This document shows, piece by piece, positions 1-5,438 of a stretch of 6,312 nt of DNA. Position numbers and translations under genes: made by a program. This DNA comes from Anaerolineales bacterium. Its GTDB lineage: Bacteria > Chloroflexota > Anaerolineae > Anaerolineales > E44-bin32. The number at the start of each line of letters is the position of its first letter. The first letter of the stretch is position 1. The notes below the pieces were generated by a model. That model was given only the letters and a program-made list of their open reading frames with translations, searched no databases and was not told the origin of the DNA. The stretch covers positions 1 to 6,312 of the forward strand of contig DAOVFE010000109.1 of the NCBI GenBank assembly GCA_030673085.1, given 5' to 3'.

Positions 1-56
1 GGGGCGCTCACTTAGAGGGACTGAGTATGGTAGGATGCAGGCAGTGAAATAATTGC

Positions 57-62
57 AGGAGG
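57..62 (+). promoter_or_regulatory. Shine-Dalgarno site that fixes the lipoprotein start
   Basis: A perfect AGGAGG lies 10 bases before the ATG at 73 but only 1 base before the in-frame TTG at 64. The spacing rules out TTG 64 as the main start and supports ATG 73, which also places the signal peptide directly at the N-terminus (MRRLF...). Confidence 0.8.
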
Positions 63-72
63 ATTGACTTTA

Positions 73-675
73 ATGAGAAGGCTTTTTCCAATTCTATTGA
101 TAGGTACAATGACCGGGATTTTTCAAACTGGTTGTACCCAGGCTACATGGTATGAGAACCTCCCAACTAAAGTTGTATCAGATATCGAGCCTAAGGAGAC
201 AGAGATCGCAACCAATACGATCGAGCCAGGTCCGGCCTTGGCCCCGACCGAAACGGAAGCCTTAGAGCTGACGGCTACACCCGTTTTACACAATCCTACA
301 TTTAGTGAGATGATCGATTTCCTAAATGAAACGACGGTGAATTGGAATAGATATGAGAATCGATCCGGGCATAAAAGGTATGTGTGCCTTGATTACTCCT
401 GTGATTTCCAACGCGATGCATATGCTAGCGGCTTGCGCTGTGCAGTGGTCTTTATTGAATTTCCAGAGGAGGGCCATGTGATTGTTGCGTTCGAAACAAC
501 GGATAATGGTCTGATATATATAGAACCTCAAAGTGATCATCCAATGAAGGTTGAGGTTGGTCGAAAATACTGGGCGTGGGTGGCTGGCCCTAACTATGAT
601 ATCGATTACGACGATACGATTGTTGATTTCGAGTTGTATTGGGATCCACCAATGGAATGCTCCTCGCATGGTTAA
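73..675 (+). CDS. Putative lipoprotein with transglutaminase-like Cys/His domain
   Basis: A predicted secreted lipoprotein of 200 residues. Residues 1-20 form a signal peptide (MRR followed by a hydrophobic stretch) that ends in QTGC, with Cys21 as the probable lipid site. Gln at -3 is unusual for a lipobox, so lipidation is likely but not certain. Residues about 35-75 are a Thr/Pro/Glu-rich linker (ending LTATP), as in many Chloroflexota surface proteins. The C-terminal domain (about 76-190) has a transglutaminase-like arrangement: Cys105 in YVCLDYS, then 'ASGLRCAVV' resembling the 'lGipaR.V' element, His135 in EGHVIVAF, and Glu151-Pro152 where the family usually has Asp-Pro. From memory, a small archaeal/bacterial family with 'GHA.NAF.TTD.GL.fiD...VEVG' looks alike. 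The Cys/His/acid reading is inference, and the protein could be a non-enzymatic or peptidase-like relative. It converges on the methyltransferase gene 93 bp away. An AGGAGG sits 10 bases before the ATG. Confidence 0.75.
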   Translation: MRRLFPILLIGTMTGIFQTGCTQATWYENLPTKVVSDIEPKETEIATNTIEPGPALAPTETEALELTATPVLHNPTFSEMIDFLNETTVNWNRYENRSGHKRYVCLDYSCDFQRDAYASGLRCAVVFIEFPEEGHVIVAFETTDNGLIYIEPQSDHPMKVEVGRKYWAWVAGPNYDIDYDDTIVDFELYWDPPMECSSHG

Positions 676-768
676 TGAGCACATCGCAATGGAACAAACA
701 GGATCACTTTGTTATCCCAGCAGATTGCGCCGATGCCTGATTGATACCTCGGAGATCTGATAGAGGAA
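676..768. other. Short convergent intergenic gap
   Basis: This stretch separates the stop codons of the convergent lipoprotein and methyltransferase genes. I see no strong terminator. GGAT...ATCC around 701-717 is only a 4-bp stem. Bases 746-758 match one arm of the 6174-6205 hairpin at 12 of 13 positions, but the partner arm is absent. Confidence 0.4.
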
Positions 769-1338
769 TTATTGAGCTTTCACAGCTACGATCCGCACAT
801 TTGATTGATCTGGATGAATGGAGACATCAGCCCCTAGTTGGCTGAGCTTTTGGCCGATTCGTTCTGGGGAAATTATGTGACTGCGCATCAGCAGGATCTT
901 CTCGCCCAATGCCAGTAGTTTGACCGCGAAATGGTGGATGTTTGGCTCTTCAATTAAGATCCGGCCTCCAGGAGCCAGGACTCGCCACAGCTCTTGCAGG
1001 CTCAGATCCTGATCGCGGATATGGTGGAAGGCATCTACCATAATGATCCGCTCAAAGCAGGAGATTGGGAAGGGTAGATTTTCACTATAGCTGGCAGCGA
1101 TTTCCAATGTGCTATTATGCTGGGCTTGAGCGAGCATTTTGAGGGATTCGTCGGTCACAACCAGGAAGCGTGCGCGATGCGCCAGCAATCGGGCAATCCG
1201 GCCAGTCCCGCCGCCAACATCGAGTAATCGGCCTGAAGGCGGAAGATCGAGAAGTTCAACGATCTGGCTTATGTCAGGCGGTCGGATCAGGTAATCATAA
1301 ATGGGTGCGAGCAAATCGAAATGGTCTAAGAAGCGCAT
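769..1338 (-). CDS. Class I SAM-dependent methyltransferase (Methyltransf_11 type)
   Basis: A soluble cytoplasmic enzyme of 189 residues, predicted to transfer a methyl group from S-adenosylmethionine to an unidentified acceptor. Motif I, the glycine-rich SAM loop, is LLDVGGGTG at residues 38-46. A post-I acidic residue follows at Asp63 (VVTDES). Motif II is the 'IIMVDAFHHI' stretch at about 98-107, and motif III is LAPGGRILIEEP at 121-132. The 'ENLPFP' stretch around 86-91 and the HHI...L.E..RVL.PGG pattern are typical of the UbiE/Methyltransf_11 group. At 189 residues it is shorter than UbiE (about 250) but contains the whole Rossmann core. The C-terminal part (140-189) is the likely substrate side and gives no specificity clue. 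The start is supported by GAGGGA (minus strand of 1342-1347) just before the ATG. The gene lies downstream of, and in the same direction as, the S41 gene, but a 442-bp repeat-bearing gap makes co-transcription doubtful. Confidence 0.9.
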   Translation of the reverse strand: MRFLDHFDLLAPIYDYLIRPPDISQIVELLDLPPSGRLLDVGGGTGRIARLLAHRARFLVVTDESLKMLAQAQHNSTLEIAASYSENLPFPISCFERIIMVDAFHHIRDQDLSLQELWRVLAPGGRILIEEPNIHHFAVKLLALGEKILLMRSHIISPERIGQKLSQLGADVSIHPDQSNVRIVAVKAQ

Positions 1339-1379
1339 TAATCCCTCATCAATCTTTAAATAGCTTATTTCTTATTATG

Positions 1380-1467
1380 GGAAAAAGCCAGAATGCCCCG
1401 CAGCTTGCTGCGGTGATGAATGGCAAGCTGGGGTTTGGGGGCAGCAGCCTCCCTATTGGCTTTTTCC
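1380..1467. repeat. 88-bp element bounded by an 11-bp inverted repeat
   Basis: GGAAAAAGCCA at 1380-1390 is exactly reverse-complementary to TGGCTTTTTCC at 1457-1467. The unit encloses the first GCAGC-TT-GCTGC palindrome. It could be a small non-autonomous REP/MITE-like element. Alternatively, it could be a long stem in the methyltransferase leader RNA, with a U-run in its 3' arm on the minus strand. No target-site duplication is obvious next to the arms. Confidence 0.5.
1393..1413. repeat. REP-like palindrome, copy 1
   Basis: ATGCCC-C-GCAGCTTGCTGCGG. The core CCGCAGC-TT-GCTGCGG (1398-1413) is a perfect 7-bp stem. It matches copy 2 (1475-1495) at 20 of 21 positions. GC-rich palindromes of this size that recur at short distance in intergenic DNA resemble REP elements. 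No transposase (RAYT) gene is present in the window. Confidence 0.65.
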
Positions 1468-1474
1468 TTGGAAG

Positions 1475-1497
1475 ATGCCCTGCAGCTTGCTGCGGGG
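1475..1497. repeat. REP-like palindrome, copy 2
   Basis: ATGCCC-T-GCAGCTTGCTGCGG, 82 bp after copy 1 and in the same orientation. The stem is CCCTGCAGC/GCTGCGGGG at 1478-1497 and contains one T-G wobble, so it is longer than in copy 1. The one difference from copy 1 is a C/T change that turns a C-G pair into a wobble and keeps the hairpin possible. Confidence 0.65.
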
Positions 1498-1559
1498 TTC
1501 TTCACTTTCGGCTTGGTATGGCGCTAAAATTATATCCTTCTTGGCAGCCAATATTAAAG

Positions 1560-1590
1560 ACAGGCAATGTTTAATCCCAAATTTGCCTGT
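1560..1590. repeat. 8-bp inverted repeat (possible RNA hairpin)
   Basis: ACAGGCAA (1560-1567) pairs perfectly with TTGCCTGT (1583-1590) across a 15-base loop. On the minus strand it is preceded by TTTTTT and followed by CTTTAATA, so it makes a poor terminator in either direction. Its role is unknown. Confidence 0.4.
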
Positions 1591-1701
1591 AAAAAAGTGT
1601 AGTAACTATAGAGCAGGAGCGAATCTCCCACTCCGTATCTATTAGCCTATTACCCTCAAGATAGGATAAAGACAAAGCCAATGCGATCTCGTCGTTAGAA
1701 A

Positions 1702-1722
1702 GCCGGGTTTTTCAACCTGGGC
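1702..1722 (-). terminator. Probable terminator of the S41 peptidase gene
   Basis: On the minus strand, CCCAGGTT-GAAA-AACCCGG folds into a 7-bp stem with one G-U pair and a GNRA-type GAAA loop, followed by CTTTCT. It begins about 58 bases after the S41 stop. The U-tract is weak. The 13 bases AGGTTGAAAAACC are identical to the heart of the hairpin at 6174-6205, which suggests a shared terminator or repeat family. Confidence 0.4.
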
Positions 1723-1780
1723 GAGCGGCTATGGCCAAACCTGCGCCGACTTGCTAGGAAAGCCGAGGAGCCCAGAGATC

Positions 1781-3802
1781 TTAATAAATCTTGTCGAGAA
1801 GCGCTTCAATTGCAGTTTGAAGCACAGTGTCCTGCTGGCCGAGGGCGCTGTCTTTAGTTATAGGGACGAAAATATCTGGGATGACGCCTACGCCTTCGAT
1901 GAGCAATGTACCATCCGGCGTTTCAGGACGTCCGGTCGGAAATTGCAGTGAGATATCGGCAGGTAGCTCGTATTGCCCACGCCCGACTTCACCATACATG
2001 CCGGCGCTCGGCGCATTGCCGACGACGATAGAGCGGTTATGTTGGATCAATGCATTGGCAAATCCCTCGCAAGCGCTGGCGCAGTTAGGGCTAATCAATA
2101 CCGCGATTTCGCCATCGTACTGGAACGGACCAGGTTCAATTTTGGAGGGTAGTCCCTGGAATTCAAATTGCCCGGTTCGCCGGTTGTAGTAGGAACGATG
2201 CGAGAGCTCGATTTCTTTATCGAAGAAGTAGCCGGAAAAATCATTCGCAAGGGCGCCGTTGCCGCCGCCGTTGACCCGAAGATCGATAATCAGGCCCGGA
2301 ATATCGTTGTCAATCAGGTTCTGAATGTAATGCTCCCATAGGCGAGCCATCAGGTTGTAATCGCCGGAGAATGTCGTAATCTGGATGTAGCCCAGCGCAT
2401 ATTGGTCGAGAACTTCACCTTGAAGGGGCAGGATAAGCTCATCGAGGTTGAGAATGGACATGGCTTCAAATAAAGATTCGTAGTCGATTTCTGCTGTCAT
2501 GGTCGCCGTCTGATCTTCAGCCGCTCCGGGGTTGCGGAAGGCGACATCGATCTGGGTATCGGGCGGATAACGGGTGAGAAAGAGGACCTGATCCAGGCGC
2601 TTGTGATGTTCGGTTGAGTAAGGCCCGAAATAAGGATTCACCTGACTGATGGCCTGCGATACCGGGAGACCATTCCAGTTGATGATTTCGGCTCCAACTT
2701 GGATGCCGGCAGCTTTTCCGGAAGTCTCATCCAAGACCCTAGTGACAATCACTCGGTTATCGGTCAGTTCTTTGAGCACCAAGCCAAAGCTTCCACCTTG
2801 CTCTTGGAAAAATACGTCGGGGTTGAATGATAATCCTACATGACCATCAGGGAAGGCATAAGTGAAATCGCGAATGGCTCGATAAAAGTCGTCGTCATTT
2901 TTTGCGCTGGCAGCTCGCGGCGCGAATTCGGAATAGACTGCATCCCAATCAATGCTTTTTTCGGCTGTGAATGGATATTCGACCGAGGCTTTGTTAAATA
3001 GGGAATCGAACGCATCTGCATAGCTGAGATCGCTGAAATCGGAGACTGCTACCTCGCCTTCTACCAGTTCGAATTTAGCATGGCGCTCCTTATAGATGTA
3101 GAAAGGCTCTTGATCGAGGTCAACGAAACTATAGCCGGGGGGAACGTTTGTAATTGGATCGTCTTCAGTAAAAAGCAAGTCATCATCGCCAAATCCGGAC
3201 GGGAAGCCCTGTTGGCTATCTGGGGACCAGATCAGAAGCGTGCCGCCGCTAATTTCATCCTCTCGATCGGGGTCGGTGATTGCCGAGGTATAAGCATTGG
3301 ACCAGCCAGTGCCATCGCGCTTTTCCAGGAATGGCCCGCCCCAGGTATTGGACCAATAAGCGATGGCGAAAACCATCAGCCCGGTGTCATTCGTGCCATT
3401 ATTATCGACATCAACCAGGGTCCCTTGAGGGACGGTTGGCAGCGCTAGACTATAGCCGAGTAAGCCGTCCTCTATCATATCGACCGGCCCGATGGACTGG
3501 CTTTCGAGCGGAAATGCAAATTCCCGGTTGCGGGTAACAAAGCCGGATTCATCTTCAAGCAGCACAAATGGCTCGGCGATTGAATTGATGAAAAATGGCG
3601 AAGTATATGGAATGGTGCCCGAGATGATAATCGGCTCATCCGGATTTGCCTCTCCCGGATGCACCGGCTGAGGGAAAAGTTGAGTGGGTACAGGGGTGGG
3701 AACGGGGGTTTCTTGTGGTGATATAAGATTGGTAATGCTGCAAGACAGCATGGATAGGGCAAGGGTTAGGGTTATTAGTGTAATTACATTACGCCGAGAC
3801 AT
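1781..3802 (-). CDS. Secreted S41-family (tricorn-like) lipoprotein peptidase with PDZ domain
   Basis: A protein of 673 residues. The signal peptide (1-20) ends MLSC, giving lipid Cys21, and is followed by a Pro/Thr linker (ETPVPTPVPT, 31-40). Residues about 55-245 form a domain I do not recognise. It contains an EF-hand-like acidic loop, DVDNNGTND (131-139), that may bind calcium. Residues about 255-325 are the N-terminal peptidase part ending in PDGHVGL, with His321 in the place of the tricorn catalytic His. A PDZ-like domain (about 335-425, with GIQVGAEIINWNG) should bind substrate C-termini. The C-terminal core (about 465-650) has the family IDLRVNGGG motif (507-515), the probable nucleophile Ser576 in NCASACEG, and Glu636 in IEGVGVIPD. 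The catalytic set His321/Ser576/Glu636 is inferred from tricorn-type S41 enzymes. CtpA-type enzymes use Ser/Lys instead. The protein should degrade or process proteins outside the membrane. AGGAGA on the minus strand of 3808-3813 supports the start. The gene is divergent from the histidine kinase. Confidence 0.9.
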   Translation of the reverse strand: MSRRNVITLITLTLALSMLSCSITNLISPQETPVPTPVPTQLFPQPVHPGEANPDEPIIISGTIPYTSPFFINSIAEPFVLLEDESGFVTRNREFAFPLESQSIGPVDMIEDGLLGYSLALPTVPQGTLVDVDNNGTNDTGLMVFAIAYWSNTWGGPFLEKRDGTGWSNAYTSAITDPDREDEISGGTLLIWSPDSQQGFPSGFGDDDLLFTEDDPITNVPPGYSFVDLDQEPFYIYKERHAKFELVEGEVAVSDFSDLSYADAFDSLFNKASVEYPFTAEKSIDWDAVYSEFAPRAASAKNDDDFYRAIRDFTYAFPDGHVGLSFNPDVFFQEQGGSFGLVLKELTDNRVIVTRVLDETSGKAAGIQVGAEIINWNGLPVSQAISQVNPYFGPYSTEHHKRLDQVLFLTRYPPDTQIDVAFRNPGAAEDQTATMTAEIDYESLFEAMSILNLDELILPLQGEVLDQYALGYIQITTFSGDYNLMARLWEHYIQNLIDNDIPGLIIDLRVNGGGNGALANDFSGYFFDKEIELSHRSYYNRRTGQFEFQGLPSKIEPGPFQYDGEIAVLISPNCASACEGFANALIQHNRSIVVGNAPSAGMYGEVGRGQYELPADISLQFPTGRPETPDGTLLIEGVGVIPDIFVPITKDSALGQQDTVLQTAIEALLDKIY

Positions 3803-3867
3803 GATACTCTCCTGGGTTGATTCGGATAAACAATCGGCAAGGGCTGACTATCGCCGGATATTAAGCA

Positions 3868-3876
3868 ATAATAGCA
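3868..3876 (-). promoter_or_regulatory. Possible extended -10 promoter of the S41 gene
   Basis: The minus strand reads TGCTATTAT, an extended -10 (TG-n-TATTAT, 5 of 6 matches to TATAAT), about 66 bases before the S41 ATG. No good -35 lies at 16-18 bp, so support is limited. Confidence 0.3.
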
Positions 3877-4049
3877 GAAGCAATTTTACCCGAAGCCACT
3901 CCATTACGCATACTTAATGATTGAGAATTAAACATCTATCGATCTGTGAATCACGCTAAGCCGAAAATCCCCTTGCGGATCATAATAATTGCTGGCTTCC
4001 AACGGAATCCCGCGGTTGAAATATTTTGCCAGAATGCAAGCATTGAATG

Positions 4050-4090
4050 CACTGAAAAAAGCCCATCTCGCATTTGGGCTTTTTGCAGTG
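4050..4090. terminator. Long bidirectional rho-independent terminator
   Basis: CACTG-A-AAAAAGCCCA (4050-4065) pairs with TGGGCTTTTT-G-CAGTG (4075-4090), giving 15 of 16 pairs with a single A/G mismatch and a 9-base loop. The A-run and T-run give a U-tract in both directions. It lies between two divergent genes, where no obvious transcript needs ending. Its likely role is to insulate the kinase promoter just to its right, or to end an unannotated small or antisense RNA. Confidence 0.75.
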
Positions 4091-4098
4091 GAATCATT

Positions 4099-4104
4099 TA
4101 TAAT
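4099..4104 (+). promoter_or_regulatory. Probable -10 box of the kinase-regulator operon
   Basis: A perfect TATAAT lies 9 bases after the terminator hairpin and about 65 bases before the kinase start. The -35 region at 17-bp spacing (GGGCTT, 4076-4081) is poor and lies inside the terminator's 3' arm, so either an activator or a weak promoter is expected. Confidence 0.45.
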
Positions 4105-4149
4105 TTGCTCCTCGTGGCCGGCGGGATCGATGTAGTAAATTTCGGCGGC

Positions 4150-4170
4150 ATGGAAAAAAACCGAAAGTGA
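4150..4170 (+). other. Six-codon leader frame ahead of the kinase
   Basis: ATG at 4150 opens a frame encoding MEKNRK that ends at TGA 4168-4170. The stop overlaps the kinase ATG at 4170 (TGATG). A GGCGG at 4145-4149 would be a weak and very close ribosome site. The kinase itself lacks a clear Shine-Dalgarno sequence, so translational coupling through this leader is possible. It may also be chance. Confidence 0.25.
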
Positions 4171-5375
4171 TGAAAAGCAAATATCTTTTTTTTGGTCCCA
4201 TAGCTCGTGTGGTAGTCTACAGCGCCGTGATAGCGCTTTGCATAATGCGGGTCGACGAGGATGTTGCCGGGAGAGCAATGCTACTAATCCCCGCCGCGCT
4301 TCTCACACTTGCTGCGCTGGAAGGGATGCGGCGCTGGGAGCGGACTGCTCCCCATTACAGCATCTATGCTGCAGTAGCTGATTTCGCGCTGGCGGCATTA
4401 GTAGTGCTATGGCTCGATCCGGCGATGATCTTGCTTTTTGGCTTGGTCATTGTGGCTGATGGCGTGCTTGGCGGTTGGTTGATTGCGTTTATGCTTGGTG
4501 TGGGAGCAATCGCGGTTGACATCCTATTAGACTTTGTGAGGTCTACCGGACAGGGCTTATCAGGTGACACTGGTATCCGCATTGCCTTCTGGTTCTTGTT
4601 GTCAGGGATCGCGACTATATTGGCGTGGCAACGAGAGAGCGAGCGCCGGGCACGGATTGAACTGGAAAAAAGTGTCCAGGTTAGGTCGGATCGTCTTTCA
4701 ATGCTGTCACATGAAATACGCACTCCGTTGACGTTGATGCGGGCTTCACTGGAATTGCTTTTCGATGAGTCGGCGGGACCATTGAAGGCTCAGCAGCGCA
4801 CGTTTATGCAGACCATTTACCAGAACGAGGAGCGAATCGCCACCCTTGCGCAGAACTTGCTCACCCAGGCAAGGCTGGAATCGGGTGTCTTCTCGCCCAA
4901 GACGCAGCCCGTCGATTTGCGACGCATTGTGCGCCTGGTTCTCAATGATATGCGGATTTTAATCGAGCAGCGGAATCAGCAGATTCGGACATATTACCCA
5001 CAGGTACTGCCGCTGGTGCCGGCCGATCCGGGTCTGATCCGCCAGGTATTGATAAACTTGATTCAAAATGGCAGCCGGCACACTTCTGAGGGTGGGTTGA
5101 TCGTCGTCTCTATTGCTCAGAATGATTATGCCCTGCTTATATCGGTGACTGACGATGGCGCTGGAATGGGGCTCGAACATCGTCGCCGGCTGTTTAAGCG
5201 TTTCTCAACATCGGAGGCCAATTCGAGAGAGGGTACCGGGCTTGGATTGGTAATCGTTAAACAAATCGTAGAATGGCACGGCGGGCGAGTATATGTGGAT
5301 ACGTCGCTAGGGAGAGGCACTAGTTTCTACTTTACTTTGCCATTTGACAAGGATTGGGAGCGCGGCAAGTTGTAG
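4170..5375 (+). CDS. Membrane sensor histidine kinase
   Basis: A protein of 401 residues from ATG 4170; a GTG three bases earlier is also possible, and neither has a strong ribosome site. Six hydrophobic helices lie at about 10-27, 36-52, 63-82, 85-102, 104-122 and 136-153. They have very short loops and no periplasmic sensor domain, so the signal is probably sensed within the membrane. After a charged helical linker (about 154-174) comes the HisKA dimerisation domain with the H-box SHEIRTPL and phospho-acceptor His181. The HATPase_c domain follows (about 250-392): an N-box with Asn296 and Asn300 (NLIQNGSRHT), a G1 box DDGAG (328-332), an F-box FKRF (342-345) and a G2 box GTGLGL (355-360). 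Gly301 replaces the usual Ala after the N-box Asn. All catalytic boxes are present, so it should be active. It is predicted to phosphorylate the regulator encoded 63 bp downstream. Gene order is kinase first, the reverse of many pairs. Confidence 0.93.
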   Translation: MKSKYLFFGPIARVVVYSAVIALCIMRVDEDVAGRAMLLIPAALLTLAALEGMRRWERTAPHYSIYAAVADFALAALVVLWLDPAMILLFGLVIVADGVLGGWLIAFMLGVGAIAVDILLDFVRSTGQGLSGDTGIRIAFWFLLSGIATILAWQRESERRARIELEKSVQVRSDRLSMLSHEIRTPLTLMRASLELLFDESAGPLKAQQRTFMQTIYQNEERIATLAQNLLTQARLESGVFSPKTQPVDLRRIVRLVLNDMRILIEQRNQQIRTYYPQVLPLVPADPGLIRQVLINLIQNGSRHTSEGGLIVVSIAQNDYALLISVTDDGAGMGLEHRRRLFKRFSTSEANSREGTGLGLVIVKQIVEWHGGRVYVDTSLGRGTSFYFTLPFDKDWERGKL

Positions 5376-5398
5376 AAAGGTTTTTCCGACTTTATACT
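5370..5398 (+). promoter_or_regulatory. Possible internal promoter for the response regulator
   Basis: TTGTAG (5370-5375, overlapping the kinase stop) is followed after exactly 17 bp by TATACT (5393-5398, 5 of 6 matches to TATAAT). It could give the regulator some transcription independent of the kinase. The -35 matches consensus at only 3 of 6 positions. Confidence 0.3.
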
Positions 5399-5438
5399 AT
5401 CAACCTGACTTGCGTCGTCCCAATATTAGGAGTGTAAC

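Larger units (their letters stand above)
1339..1780. other. 442-bp repeat-rich intergenic region without a convincing gene
   Basis: The gap lies between the S41 stop and the methyltransferase start, both read leftward. It holds two GCAGC-TT-GCTGC palindromes, an 11-bp inverted repeat, an 8-bp inverted repeat and a GAAA-loop hairpin, each listed separately. The rightward open frame that crosses 1339-1574 starts inside the methyltransferase on the opposite strand, has no family-like motifs and runs through the palindromes, so I do not call it. Bases 1600-1700 show nothing I can name. Confidence 0.6.
3803..4166. other. 364-bp divergent intergenic region (S41 / kinase)
   Basis: The region contains a possible leftward promoter near 3868-3876, a GAATGC-AA-GCATT-GAATGC motif at 4032-4050, the bidirectional hairpin at 4050-4090, a TATAAT at 4099 and a six-codon leader frame at 4150. 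Open frames cross it on both strands, but they read straight through the terminator and have no recognisable motifs, so they are not called. Confidence 0.55.

Noticed and set aside
746..758. ACCTCGGAGATCT as a third copy of the 6174-6205 hairpin
   Set aside because: It matches only one arm (12 of 13 bases) and the complementary arm is missing, so it cannot fold. Chance or deep decay cannot be told apart.
1395..1497. Two similar palindromes as a minimal CRISPR array
   Set aside because: There are only two copies with one spacer-like gap, the gap itself contains inverted-repeat structure, and no cas gene is present. A REP-like reading fits better.
1170..1574. 134-codon plus-strand open frame over the methyltransferase start and the repeats
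   Set aside because: It overlaps a clear methyltransferase on the other strand and continues through the palindromic repeats. No ribosome site or conserved motif supports it.
1610..1640. tRNA-like arm (GGAG-CGAAT-CTCC)
   Set aside because: Only a 4-bp stem with a 5-base loop; no acceptor stem, anticodon arm or CCA-like end surrounds it.
3940..3949. CGATCTGTGA, also found at 6226-6235, as a second regulator operator upstream of the kinase
   Set aside because: No heptamer lies 11 bp to either side, and a shared 10-mer between about 1 kb of intergenic sequence is roughly expected by chance.
3946..4170. 74-codon plus-strand open frame just before the kinase
   Set aside because: It reads straight through the 4050-4090 terminator hairpin and the TATAAT box, has no ribosome site or family motif, and its end is explained by the short leader frame.
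3928..4278. 116-codon minus-strand open frame across the divergent region
   Set aside because: It starts inside the kinase gene on the opposite strand, runs through the terminator and shows no recognisable protein motif. Its middle segment is just the palindrome translated.
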